Source of the DNA: Chryseobacterium capnotolerans
Lineage (GTDB): Bacteria; Bacteroidota; Bacteroidia; Flavobacteriales; Weeksellaceae
Direction: 5' to 3'
DNA: 64,000 bases
NCBI RefSeq assembly: GCF_021278965.1
Contig: NZ_CP065589.1
Location: 5,001 to 69,000 of the forward strand
The first letter of the stretch is position 1. The number at the start of each line of letters is the position of its first letter. Below, piece by piece: positions 20,949-30,805 of the stretch. Under the pieces are notes generated by a model that worked only from the letters and a program-made list of their open reading frames with translations, did no database searches and was not told the DNA's origin. Made by a program: the position numbers and the translations under genes.

Positions 20949-21743
20949 CTAATTTTTATCCAGTTTATTATATTTCTTCATCAAATTTTCATAGACTCCC
21001 TGTGGAAGAATCCATTTCAACGGAACTCCGATTTTCTGCCCGAATTTACCAAAATAATAATGAGCTTTCCATTTATTTTTCCCTAAAAGTTTTTCAATGT
21101 ATTCTGCTACCTCCAATGGTTCAGTTCCGTCATCTACATGAGAATTCATCAAGGCATACACTTTATCGAAAACATTTTTATAGGGTTGGGAAACCTGGGC
21201 AATCACTCTGTTGTCTGCAATATTAGTTTTAATATCACCTAAATGCAGTGAACATACTTCAATATTCCATGGATAGACTTCATACCTCATTGCTTCCGTT
21301 ACTTTATCCAAAGCAGATTTTGAAGCAGAATAGAATCCTCGGAATGGCAGTCCCATCTCACTACCGATACTGGATACATTAATGATCTTTCCAAATTTGT
21401 GTGCTCTCATGGTCGGAAGAACGGCGCTCATCATTTGAACAGGCCCGGCAAGATTAAGACTGAAAAGTTTAAGGATATCCTCTTGGGTAGAATCCTCAAC
21501 AGCTCCTACCATTCCCATTCCTGCATTGTTGATAAGGACATCAATTCTTGTTTCAGATTTCAGTACTTCTGCAACAGCATTCTTAACGGCAGTGTTGTCG
21601 GTAACATCTGTTGGAATAGATTTGAAATATTGACTTTCCGTATATTTTCGGCTTAAACCATATACTTTGTGTCCTTTTTTACCAAAATATTCGGCCAAAG
21701 CAAATCCAATTCCTGATGAGGTTCCTGTGATGATAATGGTCAT
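20949..21743 (-). CDS. Short-chain dehydrogenase/reductase (SDR) family oxidoreductase
   Basis: A 264-residue classical SDR, a cytoplasmic NAD(P)-dependent oxidoreductase. The Rossmann motif TGTSSGIG is at residues 6-13, NNAG at 72-75, the catalytic Ser in INVSS at about 121-125, and YSASK at 138-142 (Tyr138, Lys142). The length is typical. The substrate cannot be predicted; the C-terminal extension (KAHYYFGKFGQKIGVPLKWILP) is of the kind seen in SDRs acting on lipid or retinol-like substrates. It is the first gene of a two-gene minus-strand unit and is divergent from susC 3. Confidence 0.92.
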   Translation of the reverse strand: MTIIITGTSSGIGFALAEYFGKKGHKVYGLSRKYTESQYFKSIPTDVTDNTAVKNAVAEVLKSETRIDVLINNAGMGMVGAVEDSTQEDILKLFSLNLAGPVQMMSAVLPTMRAHKFGKIINVSSIGSEMGLPFRGFYSASKSALDKVTEAMRYEVYPWNIEVCSLHLGDIKTNIADNRVIAQVSQPYKNVFDKVYALMNSHVDDGTEPLEVAEYIEKLLGKNKWKAHYYFGKFGQKIGVPLKWILPQGVYENLMKKYNKLDKN

Positions 21744-22123
21744 TTAATTCGTACGATTTATTATTATATTCATTTTTCTTGCTTATCAAGCATCAGTTTT
21801 GATTGGTGGTAAGCAGGAAAATCTATTTTCAGCAAATGTAAAAAAAGAAAAGGGAAGTCTGTGATTTATTATCCAGGAATACTTCAGCGGAAAATAAGTG
21901 AATCTACACTTTCATTATAGTCTATTGTCTCAGTTGGGTTATAAATTTAAAATAAAGTTAATATCAGTTGTGTATCGAATATTAATAGAATAGTTATTTT
22001 TTGATTCTATAGTATTGAAAAAAGTGATTTAATTTCCTGATAAAGAATCCAAGGAAAGGGAAAACTAAAATTTCTTAATAAAAACATAAGAAAATCTTAA
22101 TGTAATAGGAGGTAAGGCTGTTC

Positions 22124-22131
22124 TAATTTTG
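22124..22131 (+). promoter_or_regulatory. Candidate promoter -7 box for susC/susD pair 3
   Basis: TAATTTTG matches TAnnTTTG and lies 21 bases before the ATG at 22153. The -33 region is not clear. The rest of the 409-base divergent gap (21744-22152) is AT-rich and shows no gene or other strong signal. Confidence 0.5.
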
Positions 22132-22152
22132 CATCTAATTAAAAAGGATGTC

Positions 22153-25041
22153 ATGAATGTATTTAAAATCCCTGTCTCAGTAACATACTTAACGGGTAGG
22201 GTATTACTTATTGGTGCAATTTCAGTTTCACCGATGTTCCTCTCTCAAAAAAAAAGACAGCTTAAAAGAAAAATCCATTGACGAGATTGTTGTTGTGGGA
22301 TACGGAACACAGAAAAAAAGTAAGGTATCCGGCGCTGTTACGGAGGCTTCGTTGGATAAACTTAGTTCCAGATCTTTATCAGGAGTAGGAGAAGCTCTTC
22401 AGGGGAAGGCTCCCGGAGTGACTGTTGTGAACGAAGGGGGAGATCCTAATGGCTCACCCAAAGTGAATATCCGTGGTTTGGGCGGGGTGAATGGTGAATC
22501 TCCTCTTTATGTTGTGGATGGAGTAGTTTTTAATGGAACTCCTGCTATTAACCCCAATGATATTCAGGATATTTCTGTGCTTAAGGATGCTTCTGCAGCT
22601 ATTTATGGAGCGAGGTCTTCCGGAGGGGTAATCCTGATCACCACTAAAAGAGGTAAAAAAGGAACTCTGACAGTAGATTTTGATGTTAAATACGGAATTA
22701 ACCAGGCATGGAAATTAAGAGAATCTTTAAATGCAGCTGAATTCCAGGATGTAATGCGCCAGGCATACGAGAATGCAGGAAAGCTGAATAACCTTCCTTT
22801 AGCCTTCAATGCAGATAAATATGCTGACGGAGGAATTACCAGAACCAACTGGATGAAAGAGATCTTTCGTACAGGAACTATTCAGGAATACAACGTAAAT
22901 CTTAATGGCGGAAATGAAAAATCCAGATTCTTCGTGGGAATGAACCATAGAAGTCTTGAAGGAATTTTATTAAACACTCAGGCAAAACGATATAATTTCA
23001 GGGTAAACTCTGAACACAAAGTAAAAGACTGGTTGACGATTGGAGAGAATATGTACTATAACTATTCTGACGGAAACACAGCCAATACAAAGAATGGATA
23101 CACAGGAGCTTTGGTTGCCGCCATGTATTACCCGCCAAACGTTCCGGTTTATACTCCATCCGGAGCTTTTTCAGGACTACCGATTGATGTAGCAGGCGGA
23201 TATGGAGATATGATTAACCCTGTTGCTTATTTGAAAAGAATCAGTATTCAAAATCCTACCCATGAGATTTTGCTCAATCCTTACATGGAAATTACGCTGG
23301 CTAAGGACTTGAAATTCCGCTCCAATTTTGCTCAAACCTTTAAAATAGGGAATGTAAAAGAATTTACTTCCAGAGTGTTGGAGGTAGGAAAGATCTTTGA
23401 TACCAACAGTTTGGAATATCAGAACAATAATATTTCTACTTCTCTTGCTGAACAGCTCCTTACTTACAAATTTACAACGGGTAAACATAATTTTGACTTC
23501 CTTGCAGGTTTAACGTTCCAGAAAACAACCGAAGACGGATTCCGGGCAAAAACTTTTGATTTCAGAAGTGAAGCGGAAGCCTTCCGATATCTTCAGAATG
23601 CTGCAGATACTTATAAAGAAGCAGAAAGTTATAAATACAGAAGTGCTTTAACTTCTTATCTGGCAAGAGTAAACTATGACTATGCCGGGAAATATATGAT
23701 CAGTTTACTGGGAAGAAGAGATGGAACATCTCTAGTTTCTAAAGAAAAACATTTTGCAGATTATTATTCAATTTCAGGAGCGTGGATGGTATCTAAAGAA
23801 AATTTCATGAAAGATATTGTATGGCTCTCCAACCTGAAATTAAGAGGAAGTCATGGTATTTTAGGAAACCTTGGCGGGGTTTCTTACCAGGCAGTAAATC
23901 CGCAGATGATCCGTGATAATAACATTATTTTCGGACAGGACCCGGCACAGAATATTGCTTATTATGCGAAAACAAGGCCCAATCCGGATTTGAAATGGGG
24001 GAAATCAGAGCAAACCAACTTTGGGGTGGACGCTTCCTTCTTCCGTAACAGGCTTGCTGTGCAGTTTGATTACTTCGTGAAAAAATCAACTGATCAAATT
24101 TTCAATGTGAACCTTCCGAGTACGGCAACGTATGTAGATCAGTATGTAAATGCAGGATTATTTCAGGATAAAGGATATGAAATAGGAATTAATTTTAATG
24201 GTAAAAATACCGGAGATTTTACCTATTCAATCGGAGCAACTCTTAGTCAACTAAAAAATACGGTGAAGCAATTGGCCGATGTAGATGAGATCTTTATCAA
24301 CAGTAATAATGTACGTGGAGTTCTGAAACCTACCCGTATAAAAGTGGGCGAATCTCTTTATTCCTATTATGGTTATAAGACCGATGGGATTTTCCAGAGC
24401 CAGGCAGAAATCAATAATTATAAAGATGCTAACGGTAATCTTATTCAGCCTAATGCGAAACCCGGAGATATTAAATTCCTGAAAAAGAAGGCAATACAGG
24501 AGCATTGAATAATAATGATTTTGTAAACCTTGGAAATCCATATCCAAAATTCTCTTACGGATTATCTTATAATATGACCTGGAAAAATTTTGACCTTAAC
24601 TTATTCTTCCAGGGTGTTTATGGGAACAAAATATTCAACGGATTGAAATTTATTTCATTAAACCCGGGAGGAACAGGACAGAATTATAACATGGACAGAG
24701 AGATCCTGAATGCATGGACTCCTCAGAATACCAATACCAATATTCCAAGAGTGGTGCAGGGTGATCCAAGTGGTAATTATTCCAAAGTATCCGATTTTTA
24801 TGTAGAAGACGGTTCTTATCTGAGGCTTAAAAACCTTACAGTCGGATATTCATTACCACGTGAACTTTACAAAAAACTTGATGTGAATAAAATCAGAGTG
24901 TATGTTACCAGCAATAACTTGTTTACCATTACCAAATACACAGGTTTTGACCCTGAAGTGGGAATGGAAACGTATGGTGTAGATACCGGAAGATATCCTC
25001 AGGCCCGTTCATTTATTTTCGGACTGGAAGTCGGGTTTTAA
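22153..25041 (+). CDS. SusC/RagA-family TonB-dependent receptor (pair 3; two frameshifts)
   Basis: A TonB-dependent receptor of about 963 residues after correction. I start at ATG 22153, which gives MNVFKIPVSVTYLTG and a hydrophobic signal ending near FLSQ. The frame is then broken at the nine-A run 22247-22255 (one A too many); removing it leads straight into KKDSLKEKSIDEIVVVGYG. The plug follows (LYVVDGVVFNG, VLKDASAAIYGARSSGGVILITT), then the barrel ending FGLEVGF. A second break at the five-A run 24482-24486 (one A too few) separates GDIKFLK from GNTGALNNNDFVNLGNPYP, which is the standard GDI..D.NGDG..NNND segment near the barrel end. There is no carboxypeptidase-like N-domain. The SusD gene follows after 27 bases. 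Confidence 0.9.
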
Positions 25042-25068
25042 TCTAAAAACAAATTTAAAAGTAAAAAG

Positions 25069-26577
25069 ATGAAGATTTTCAATACAATCATTTTAATAAC
25101 AGGGCTGTCTGCTTCAGTATTATCATGTACTAATGAACTGAACATAGAGCCGGAAGGGACACCCACGGAAGCCAATTTCTGGAAAAACGAAAATGACTTG
25201 ATTACCGGTGCTAATGCTATGTATAAACCGCTTTCTGACAGCGAATTTTATGGAAGAGGGTTTTTCTGGTTTATTAATGCCAGTGATGATATGGTAACAG
25301 GAAGATCAAAAAGTGAAGCCGATAATGTGAAGAATTTTAGCAGTAATTATATTGCTGCCGGAGATCTGGAAACACAATGGAACAAAAGATATACAGTAAT
25401 TGGTGTTGCGAATCGTGTTATCCGTAATATTGATAATGTCCAGGCTTCACAAGCTGTAAAAAACAAATATTTGGGTGAGGCACTGTTTATGAGCAGCAGA
25501 ATGTATTTTGAATTGGCTTACAGCTATGGAAATGAAAAAGCAGGCATTCCAATCATAGACCGTACAAAAGAACCGGATCCAAACCCGATTCCAAGGGCTG
25601 CCAATGTAATGGAGAACTATAATTACATTGTAAATGATCTGAAAAAAGCAGCAGAATTACTGCCTGGCCAGGAAGAACTTCCAACCAAAGATTATGGAAG
25701 GCCTCATAAAGCTGCAGCTTGGGCGTTGCTGGCAAAAGTATATCTGTTTATGAAAGATTGGAAGAATGCAGAATATTGGGCAAATGAAGTAATGACCAAA
25801 GGAAACAGAAAACTGTTGAATAATTTCGGCGATGTTTTTAAAGCAGAAAATAATTACAGTTCAGAATATATCTGGTCCGTACCAAGTACTACTAAGTTTA
25901 ATGGAGTAGGAAGTATCCTTCCGGGGGTAATGCTGGAAAACAAAGGTTGGGGGAAATATAATGGTTGGGGATACTTCCAGCCTACAAAAGAATTGTATGA
26001 TGAATACGAAGCCGGAGACCTTAGAAGAAGTGTGACTATCCTTAAAGAAGGGGATCAGTTTACCTTTGATGGAGCGGTAAGAACATATGCTACATCTAAT
26101 TCCCTTACAAAAGCTCAGTTTAATAAGTATATGGATGCATTCAAATATCCATTTAAAGAGGGGCATGTAAATGCTAATGGAGATTACCCTTGTACAGACC
26201 TTGCAGTTCCTATTATGCGTTATGCTGAGGTAATCCTTATAAAAGCGGAAGCATTACTTATGCAGAATAAACCTGCAGATCAGGAAATCAATATGATCAG
26301 AAAACGCGCTGGCCTTACTTTGAAAAGCGGTTATACTATGGCAGATCTGAAACATGAAAGACGTTGTGAGCTTGCCGGTGAATGGGCAGACAGACACAGA
26401 GACCTTGTCCGTTGGGGAGACGCACAGGCAACCTATGCTAAGCCTCTTCATGGCATGGATGGAAAAGAAGCTTGGGCAGCCAGAAACTTTAATCCAGCAG
26501 TTCATAATGTTTGGGCGGTACCACAGGTGGAGATTGTAAACAGCCACGGTGTTATTAAACAAAACGAAGGTTGGTAA
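25069..26577 (+). CDS. RagB/SusD-family outer-membrane lipoprotein (pair 3)
   Basis: A 502-residue lipoprotein with signal and lipobox LSASVLSC (cysteine at residue 20), followed by TNELNIEPEGTPTEANFWKNENDL, a classic RagB/SusD start. The SusD-like N-domain is followed by the helical RagB domain with VPIMRYAEVILIKAEALL and HERRCELAGEWADRHRDLVRWG, both strong family signatures. Length is usual. It binds a ligand at the surface for the SusC 3 barrel. The gene 142 bases downstream encodes an extracytoplasmic phosphatase/phosphodiesterase, so the ligand may be an organophosphate product; this is inference from context. Confidence 0.93.
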   Translation: MKIFNTIILITGLSASVLSCTNELNIEPEGTPTEANFWKNENDLITGANAMYKPLSDSEFYGRGFFWFINASDDMVTGRSKSEADNVKNFSSNYIAAGDLETQWNKRYTVIGVANRVIRNIDNVQASQAVKNKYLGEALFMSSRMYFELAYSYGNEKAGIPIIDRTKEPDPNPIPRAANVMENYNYIVNDLKKAAELLPGQEELPTKDYGRPHKAAAWALLAKVYLFMKDWKNAEYWANEVMTKGNRKLLNNFGDVFKAENNYSSEYIWSVPSTTKFNGVGSILPGVMLENKGWGKYNGWGYFQPTKELYDEYEAGDLRRSVTILKEGDQFTFDGAVRTYATSNSLTKAQFNKYMDAFKYPFKEGHVNANGDYPCTDLAVPIMRYAEVILIKAEALLMQNKPADQEINMIRKRAGLTLKSGYTMADLKHERRCELAGEWADRHRDLVRWGDAQATYAKPLHGMDGKEAWAARNFNPAVHNVWAVPQVEIVNSHGVIKQNEGW

Positions 26578-26718
26578 AATTTTAATCTTATCTATCAGTC
26601 ACGGTATCATTGCAGGACCTCTGTGATGATATTGTGTTTTAAAAGGAAATATAGAATAACCATGTTAATGATAGGAGTGATATTCTATTTAGCCTACAAA
26701 AACCATAAAAATTTACGA

Positions 26719-28545
26719 ATGAAACTATCAAAAATATTGGGTTTGCTGGCCCTGGCAGTTTTCTCTGAAAACCAGGCACAAAATTATTTGAATTATAATG
26801 TGGGAAATGCCCATTCTCACAATGATTATATGCAGGAGATTCCTTTTTGGCAGGCATATTATGCCAACTTCGGTTCTATTGAAGCAGATGTTTTTCTGGT
26901 GAAAGGAAAGCTTTGGGTGGCCCATACAGAAAAAGAACTTTCCGCAGACAGAACGCTGGAAAACCTTTATCTGGATAATATTGCAAAACAGATCAAACTG
27001 AATAAAGGGAATATTTATAAGGATGCGAACAAAAAGCTCCAGTTGTTGATTGATATCAAACAGGATTATAAAACAAGCTTAACAGCTTTGGTTAATACAT
27101 TGAAAAAATATCCTGAAATTACTAACAATTCAGGAGTAAAGATAGTAATCACGGGTGGAAGACCTCAGCCGGTTGACTTTAAAAACTATCCCAATTATCT
27201 TTATTTTGATGGAGACCTGAATAAAGACTATTCCGCAGATCAGTTAAAAAGAGTTGGAATGTTCAGTGCAGATTTGCCAGAACTGGTAAAATGGAATGGA
27301 AAAGGAATTCCTAGAGATGAAGAAACGGAGAAAATCAAAAAAGCTGTGGATAAAGCGCATGCTCAGCAAAAACCAATGCGCTTCTATGGTGCTCCTGATT
27401 TTCCTAATGCCTGGGTAAACCTGATGGATATGGGAGTAGATTACATCAATACCGATCATATTCCGGATCTTAAAAAATTCATGAATACCATTCCAAGGAA
27501 TTTCTATAAAAATACCAAGGAATATGCAGCTTATACTCCAACCTATAAAACGGACGGAATCAGCAAAAAAGTAAAAAATGTAATTCTTTTGATTCCAGAC
27601 GGTACTTCTCTTCCTCAATACTACGCTGCTTTTACGGCCAATAAAGGAAAGCTGAATGTATTCAATATGAAATCCACAGGGTTATCTAAAACCAATTCAT
27701 CAAACGCCTATATTACCGATTCAGCACCGGGATCTACAGCATTTTCTACAGGAGTAAAAACAAAAAATACATTTGTAGGGGTAGATGGAGCTGGAAAAGC
27801 TTTAGCACAGATTCCAGATATTATTGCTGCAAAAGGATTGGTATCCGGATTGATCTCTACCGGTGATGTAACGGATGCAACTCCTGCCGATTTTTATGCC
27901 CATTCTGATAACAGAAACAGCTCTGAACCTATTCTGAAAGACTTTGCTTCTTCTAAGGCTAAAATTCTTATCGGAGGTCCCACCAGTGGGTTAACTCAAG
28001 ACACAGAGCAGCAATTGAAAGAGGCTAAAGTAGATATTTATCACAGCCTGAAATCTGCAGAGAAAATCAACAACAGAACACTGGTTATTGATCCTCTGGC
28101 TTCACAAAGAATCACAAACGGAAGAGGAAACTGGCTGGCTGATGCCTTTGATGTTACTTTGAATGATTTGAAGAATAATAAAAAAGGATTCTTTATGATG
28201 GTGGAAGCTTCCCAAACTGATGGCGGCGGGCACAGCAATAATATAGAACAGCTGGTTACCGAATTACTAGACTTTGATCATGTAGTAGGAAAGGCTATGA
28301 AGTTTGCAGATGAAAATAAAGAAACGCTGGTTGTAGTTGTGGGTGATCATGAAACTGGTGGATTAACGCTTTTAGATGGAAGTCTGAAAGACGGTTGGAT
28401 ATTTGGAAATTTCAGTACCAATGACCATACTTCTATTCCCGCAAGTGTTTTTGCCTATGGTCCGAATTCCAAAGAGTTTACAGGACTGTTTGAAAATACA
28501 GAAATTTTCAATAAAATCATGGCCGCTTACGGCTTTGAAAAATAG
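26719..28545 (+). CDS. Fused GDPD-like / alkaline phosphatase, exported
   Basis: A 608-residue exported protein starting at ATG 26719 (MKLSKILGLLALAVF signal). The N-terminal half (about 25-265) resembles glycerophosphodiester phosphodiesterase/PI-PLC-like TIM barrels: AHSHNDY at 31-37, then GSIEADVFLVKGKLWVAHTE and LQLLIDIK. The C-terminal half (about 285-608) is alkaline phosphatase: LIPDGTS near 290, TDSAPGSTAFSTG with the Ser nucleophile near residue 336, EASQTDGGGHSN, and GDHETGG near 542. It could thus split a phosphodiester and then remove the phosphate. An upstream extension in frame to 26623 lacks a signal peptide and is rejected. It follows SusD 3 on the same strand and is probably co-transcribed; a perfect terminator follows. 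Confidence 0.9.
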   Translation: MKLSKILGLLALAVFSENQAQNYLNYNVGNAHSHNDYMQEIPFWQAYYANFGSIEADVFLVKGKLWVAHTEKELSADRTLENLYLDNIAKQIKLNKGNIYKDANKKLQLLIDIKQDYKTSLTALVNTLKKYPEITNNSGVKIVITGGRPQPVDFKNYPNYLYFDGDLNKDYSADQLKRVGMFSADLPELVKWNGKGIPRDEETEKIKKAVDKAHAQQKPMRFYGAPDFPNAWVNLMDMGVDYINTDHIPDLKKFMNTIPRNFYKNTKEYAAYTPTYKTDGISKKVKNVILLIPDGTSLPQYYAAFTANKGKLNVFNMKSTGLSKTNSSNAYITDSAPGSTAFSTGVKTKNTFVGVDGAGKALAQIPDIIAAKGLVSGLISTGDVTDATPADFYAHSDNRNSSEPILKDFASSKAKILIGGPTSGLTQDTEQQLKEAKVDIYHSLKSAEKINNRTLVIDPLASQRITNGRGNWLADAFDVTLNDLKNNKKGFFMMVEASQTDGGGHSNNIEQLVTELLDFDHVVGKAMKFADENKETLVVVVGDHETGGLTLLDGSLKDGWIFGNFSTNDHTSIPASVFAYGPNSKEFTGLFENTEIFNKIMAAYGFEK

Positions 28546-28574
28546 TTGAATTCAATCAACCATAATTCTTAATA

Positions 28575-28618
28575 AAAAATGTAGTCTTTAATATTTAATA
28601 GCTAAAGACTACATTTTT
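28575..28618 (+). terminator. Terminator after the phosphatase gene
   Basis: A perfect 16-bp stem: 28575-28590 pairs with 28603-28618 (core ATGTAGTCTTTA / TAAAGACTACAT), with A-rich and T-rich flanks, so it could work in both directions. The remaining gap up to 28828 shows nothing I can name. Confidence 0.9.
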
Positions 28619-28829
28619 ACTTTTACAAATATCACAGTATAAAAACAGTCACTGAAAGTCATAAGATTTTCAAAGCTGTAGTGTACTTTCTATACACAAA
28701 GCTTATCACTTAAAATTGACTTAAGGGTTTAAAACTTTTGTGCCTTTTGTGGTTAAACATTTTCATATGATATTCTCACACCTATTTTACAGTAACATCT
28801 GCTCAATCTGCATAATCCGCGAGAATAAA

Positions 28830-28861
28830 TAAAAAAGCTATCCCAAGAAAGAGACAGCTTT
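28830..28861 (-). terminator. Terminator after the PI-PLC-like gene
   Basis: On the minus strand AAAGCTGTCTC pairs with GGGATAGCTTT with wobbles, followed by TTTTT. It is 27 bases past the stop. Confidence 0.65.
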
Positions 28862-28887
28862 ACTACTACAATTTATATTTAACTATT

Positions 28888-29886
28888 CTAAAAATTAGTC
28901 TTTACAATCAGCTCTGCCAGTTCAGCATTTACAAAATCAATAGGCATAATTCCATACGATCCTTTTGTATTACTTTGGAAGAATGTTTTAAGTTTCGGGT
29001 TGATTGCGTTGGAAACGGTAGGAATGCTTGGAATTCCAAAGATTCCCGGTTTGTAGCCACTGGTGAAGTTGATGAAAAGTCTATCACTGTTGCTGTTCTT
29101 GGCATCATTGAACAGGGTTGAAATTCCGTTCCATTTATCATCATTATTAGTAACTTTATAATAATCCTGAACCTTAAGCTGAGCCCCTGGATTATTAATT
29201 TCAAAGGTTGTATTATCAGCCCATGAAGTCGCATTGATTCCTTTAGCAGCTTGTGTAGGGAATCGTCTAAGCAATCTGATTTTTCCTCTTACTTCTCCAA
29301 GAGTAGGAATGTTTGTTCCAAGATTCCATTTTGAAGGATTTTTCTGTACGTAGGAATCGAAAGTACTTTCAAAACTTCTTGTAGTGTTGGAAGGATCATG
29401 TTCTTCTTTTACAGACATGATGATGGTTTCAGATGGATGACTTTCCAGAAATGCATAACAGGCATTCAGGACATCGTCGAAATTCAAATTCTGGTAAATA
29501 GCACCATGATGAATGGTAAATGAATTATCAATATGTCTGCAGCGGATATCAAGAAATCGAACTCCTGCATTTAACTGTTCAGCAATACTGAGGTCCTGTG
29601 TTTTGGCTGTTCCTGAAATTACAGGGGCATCTATACGTGCTCCGGAATCGTGTGTTCCGGGGATTGAAATTTTTGAAATTGAAATATTATCCTGAAGACC
29701 AGCCATCCAGCTGTTCATTTGTACAGGTGCCAATGAAGCTATTTTATAGTTTGCTTTGTTTGCAGAGGTCAGACCTGTTTCATTAGAATCTCTTTCTGCC
29801 ATTCCTTCAGCGCATGAATAGAATACAGCTGCTGTGGCCATACTAAGCGTAAAAAATTTTACGTATTTGATTGGGTGCTTGAACAT
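28888..29886 (-). CDS. Phosphatidylinositol-specific phospholipase C-like lipoprotein
   Basis: A 332-residue protein with a lipoprotein signal (lipobox VFYSC, Cys at 25). The bacterial PI-PLC X domain is clear: SWMAGLQDNISISKISIPGTHDSG with His79, then the second active-site region FLDIRCRHIDN..FTIHHG with His near 126-127. ETIIMSVKEEHDP and GKIRLLRRF are also typical. These enzymes cleave phosphatidylinositol or GPI anchors by general acid/base catalysis with two histidines, and both positions appear present. It is a single-gene minus-strand unit convergent with the phosphatase gene, at the edge of the phosphorus-scavenging neighbourhood. Confidence 0.9.
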   Translation of the reverse strand: MFKHPIKYVKFFTLSMATAAVFYSCAEGMAERDSNETGLTSANKANYKIASLAPVQMNSWMAGLQDNISISKISIPGTHDSGARIDAPVISGTAKTQDLSIAEQLNAGVRFLDIRCRHIDNSFTIHHGAIYQNLNFDDVLNACYAFLESHPSETIIMSVKEEHDPSNTTRSFESTFDSYVQKNPSKWNLGTNIPTLGEVRGKIRLLRRFPTQAAKGINATSWADNTTFEINNPGAQLKVQDYYKVTNNDDKWNGISTLFNDAKNSNSDRLFINFTSGYKPGIFGIPSIPTVSNAINPKLKTFFQSNTKGSYGIMPIDFVNAELAELIVKTNF

Positions 29887-29975
29887 AGTTTATATTTTAA
29901 TGGTAGCTAAAATTAAGAATATGTCAAGTAATGAGGAGTTAACTTAGTTTTAAGAGATGATTAAGTTGTTGTGTT

Positions 29976-30112
29976 GAAAGGCGGGAAGAGGGAAGCTCTT
30001 TAAGTTGAGAATGAGCTGTTTTCATTTTATTTATACTGAAATAGTAGATCAAAAGTCTATTATAGCTTTTCCAGGATAGTTAGCCTCCAGCTTCCATCAT
30101 CCTGCTCCCTTC
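29976..30112. repeat. Second palindromic intergenic element, related to 18791-19240
   Basis: The 226-base gap 29887-30112 holds GGCGGGAAGAGGGAAGCTCTTTAAG at 29980-30004 and the inverted CTCCAGCTTCCATCATCCTGCTCCC at about 30084-30108. Read from the minus strand the right block (AAGGGAGCAGGATGATGGAAGCT) aligns with the block right after the Omp85-like gene (AAGGAAGCTGGATGCAGGAAGCT). Inner segments such as TATAGCTTTTCCAGG resemble the 102-bp unit. No coding content. Confidence 0.6.
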
Positions 30113-30792
30113 TTAGAAAACAAAATCTTCCTTCATTCCCGGAATCTTGAACTTATGCTCTCCTATTTTAAAATCATTCATTTTAATAAGAGGTTTAAAC
30201 TTATGGATGAATTCTTTATAAACGTTTTCCGGTATTTTTGCTTCATCATCACATGATGAATATTCTCTGTCTACAATTACTTTTCCGGTGGAGAAATTAA
30301 TTTCCTGGGTAAAATTAAAATCACAGGTGTCTGCAAAATTATCATATGAGCCAATTAGGTAAAAATCACCGTTCTGAAACCTGAAGGTATGTTTATTAAT
30401 CTGAGTATGCCTTGAATTGCTGAAAAAACTCTGCTCCACCACCAGACAATTATTTTTTATCTGGATGTTAAGAATATTATCTTCAGGATAGAAGCCTAGG
30501 CCGCTTGAATACAATAGGCTGGAATTCTCTTTCCAGATTTTAAATTGTCCCTGTTCGTTTTTTAAGATATAGAAGACTCTTTTATAATCCTTTTTCCGGA
30601 TGTGCTTTCATAGTCAGATACAGTTTTGCCTGTATCAAATACAATAACCGTTTCATCTTTTCCATCTTTATCCAAATCTCCTTTTACCTCAGTTACCTTT
30701 TTATAACCTCTGGGAACAGTAAAATTCTTCAGGTTTTGAGCATAAGAGATCGTGAAAAATAAGATGATAATAAAAGAAAGCAGTTTTTTCAT
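30113..30792 (-). CDS. Exported hypothetical protein with EF-hand-like loop (one frameshift)
   Basis: About 227 residues after correction. The signal peptide MKKLLSFIIILFFTISYAQ is followed by a short Asp-rich stretch, KGDLDKDGKDETVIVFD, of the FG-GAP/EF-hand type. The C-terminal part contains Cys residues and ends KFKIPGMKEDFVF. The reading is broken at the 5-T run 30591-30595 (five A on the coding strand, one missing): adding a base joins STSGKK to DYKRVFYILKNEQGQ and on to LLYSSGLGFYPEDN. I know this general form as a small exported protein of Flavobacteriia but cannot assign a function. It follows 30806-31297 by 13 bases and is co-transcribed with it. Confidence 0.75.
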
Positions 30793-30805
30793 AAAGATTT
30801 TGATG

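Noticed and set aside
26623..26718. N-terminal extension of the phosphatase
   Set aside because: The in-frame extension is basic and lacks signal-peptide form, whereas ATG 26719 gives a clean signal peptide.
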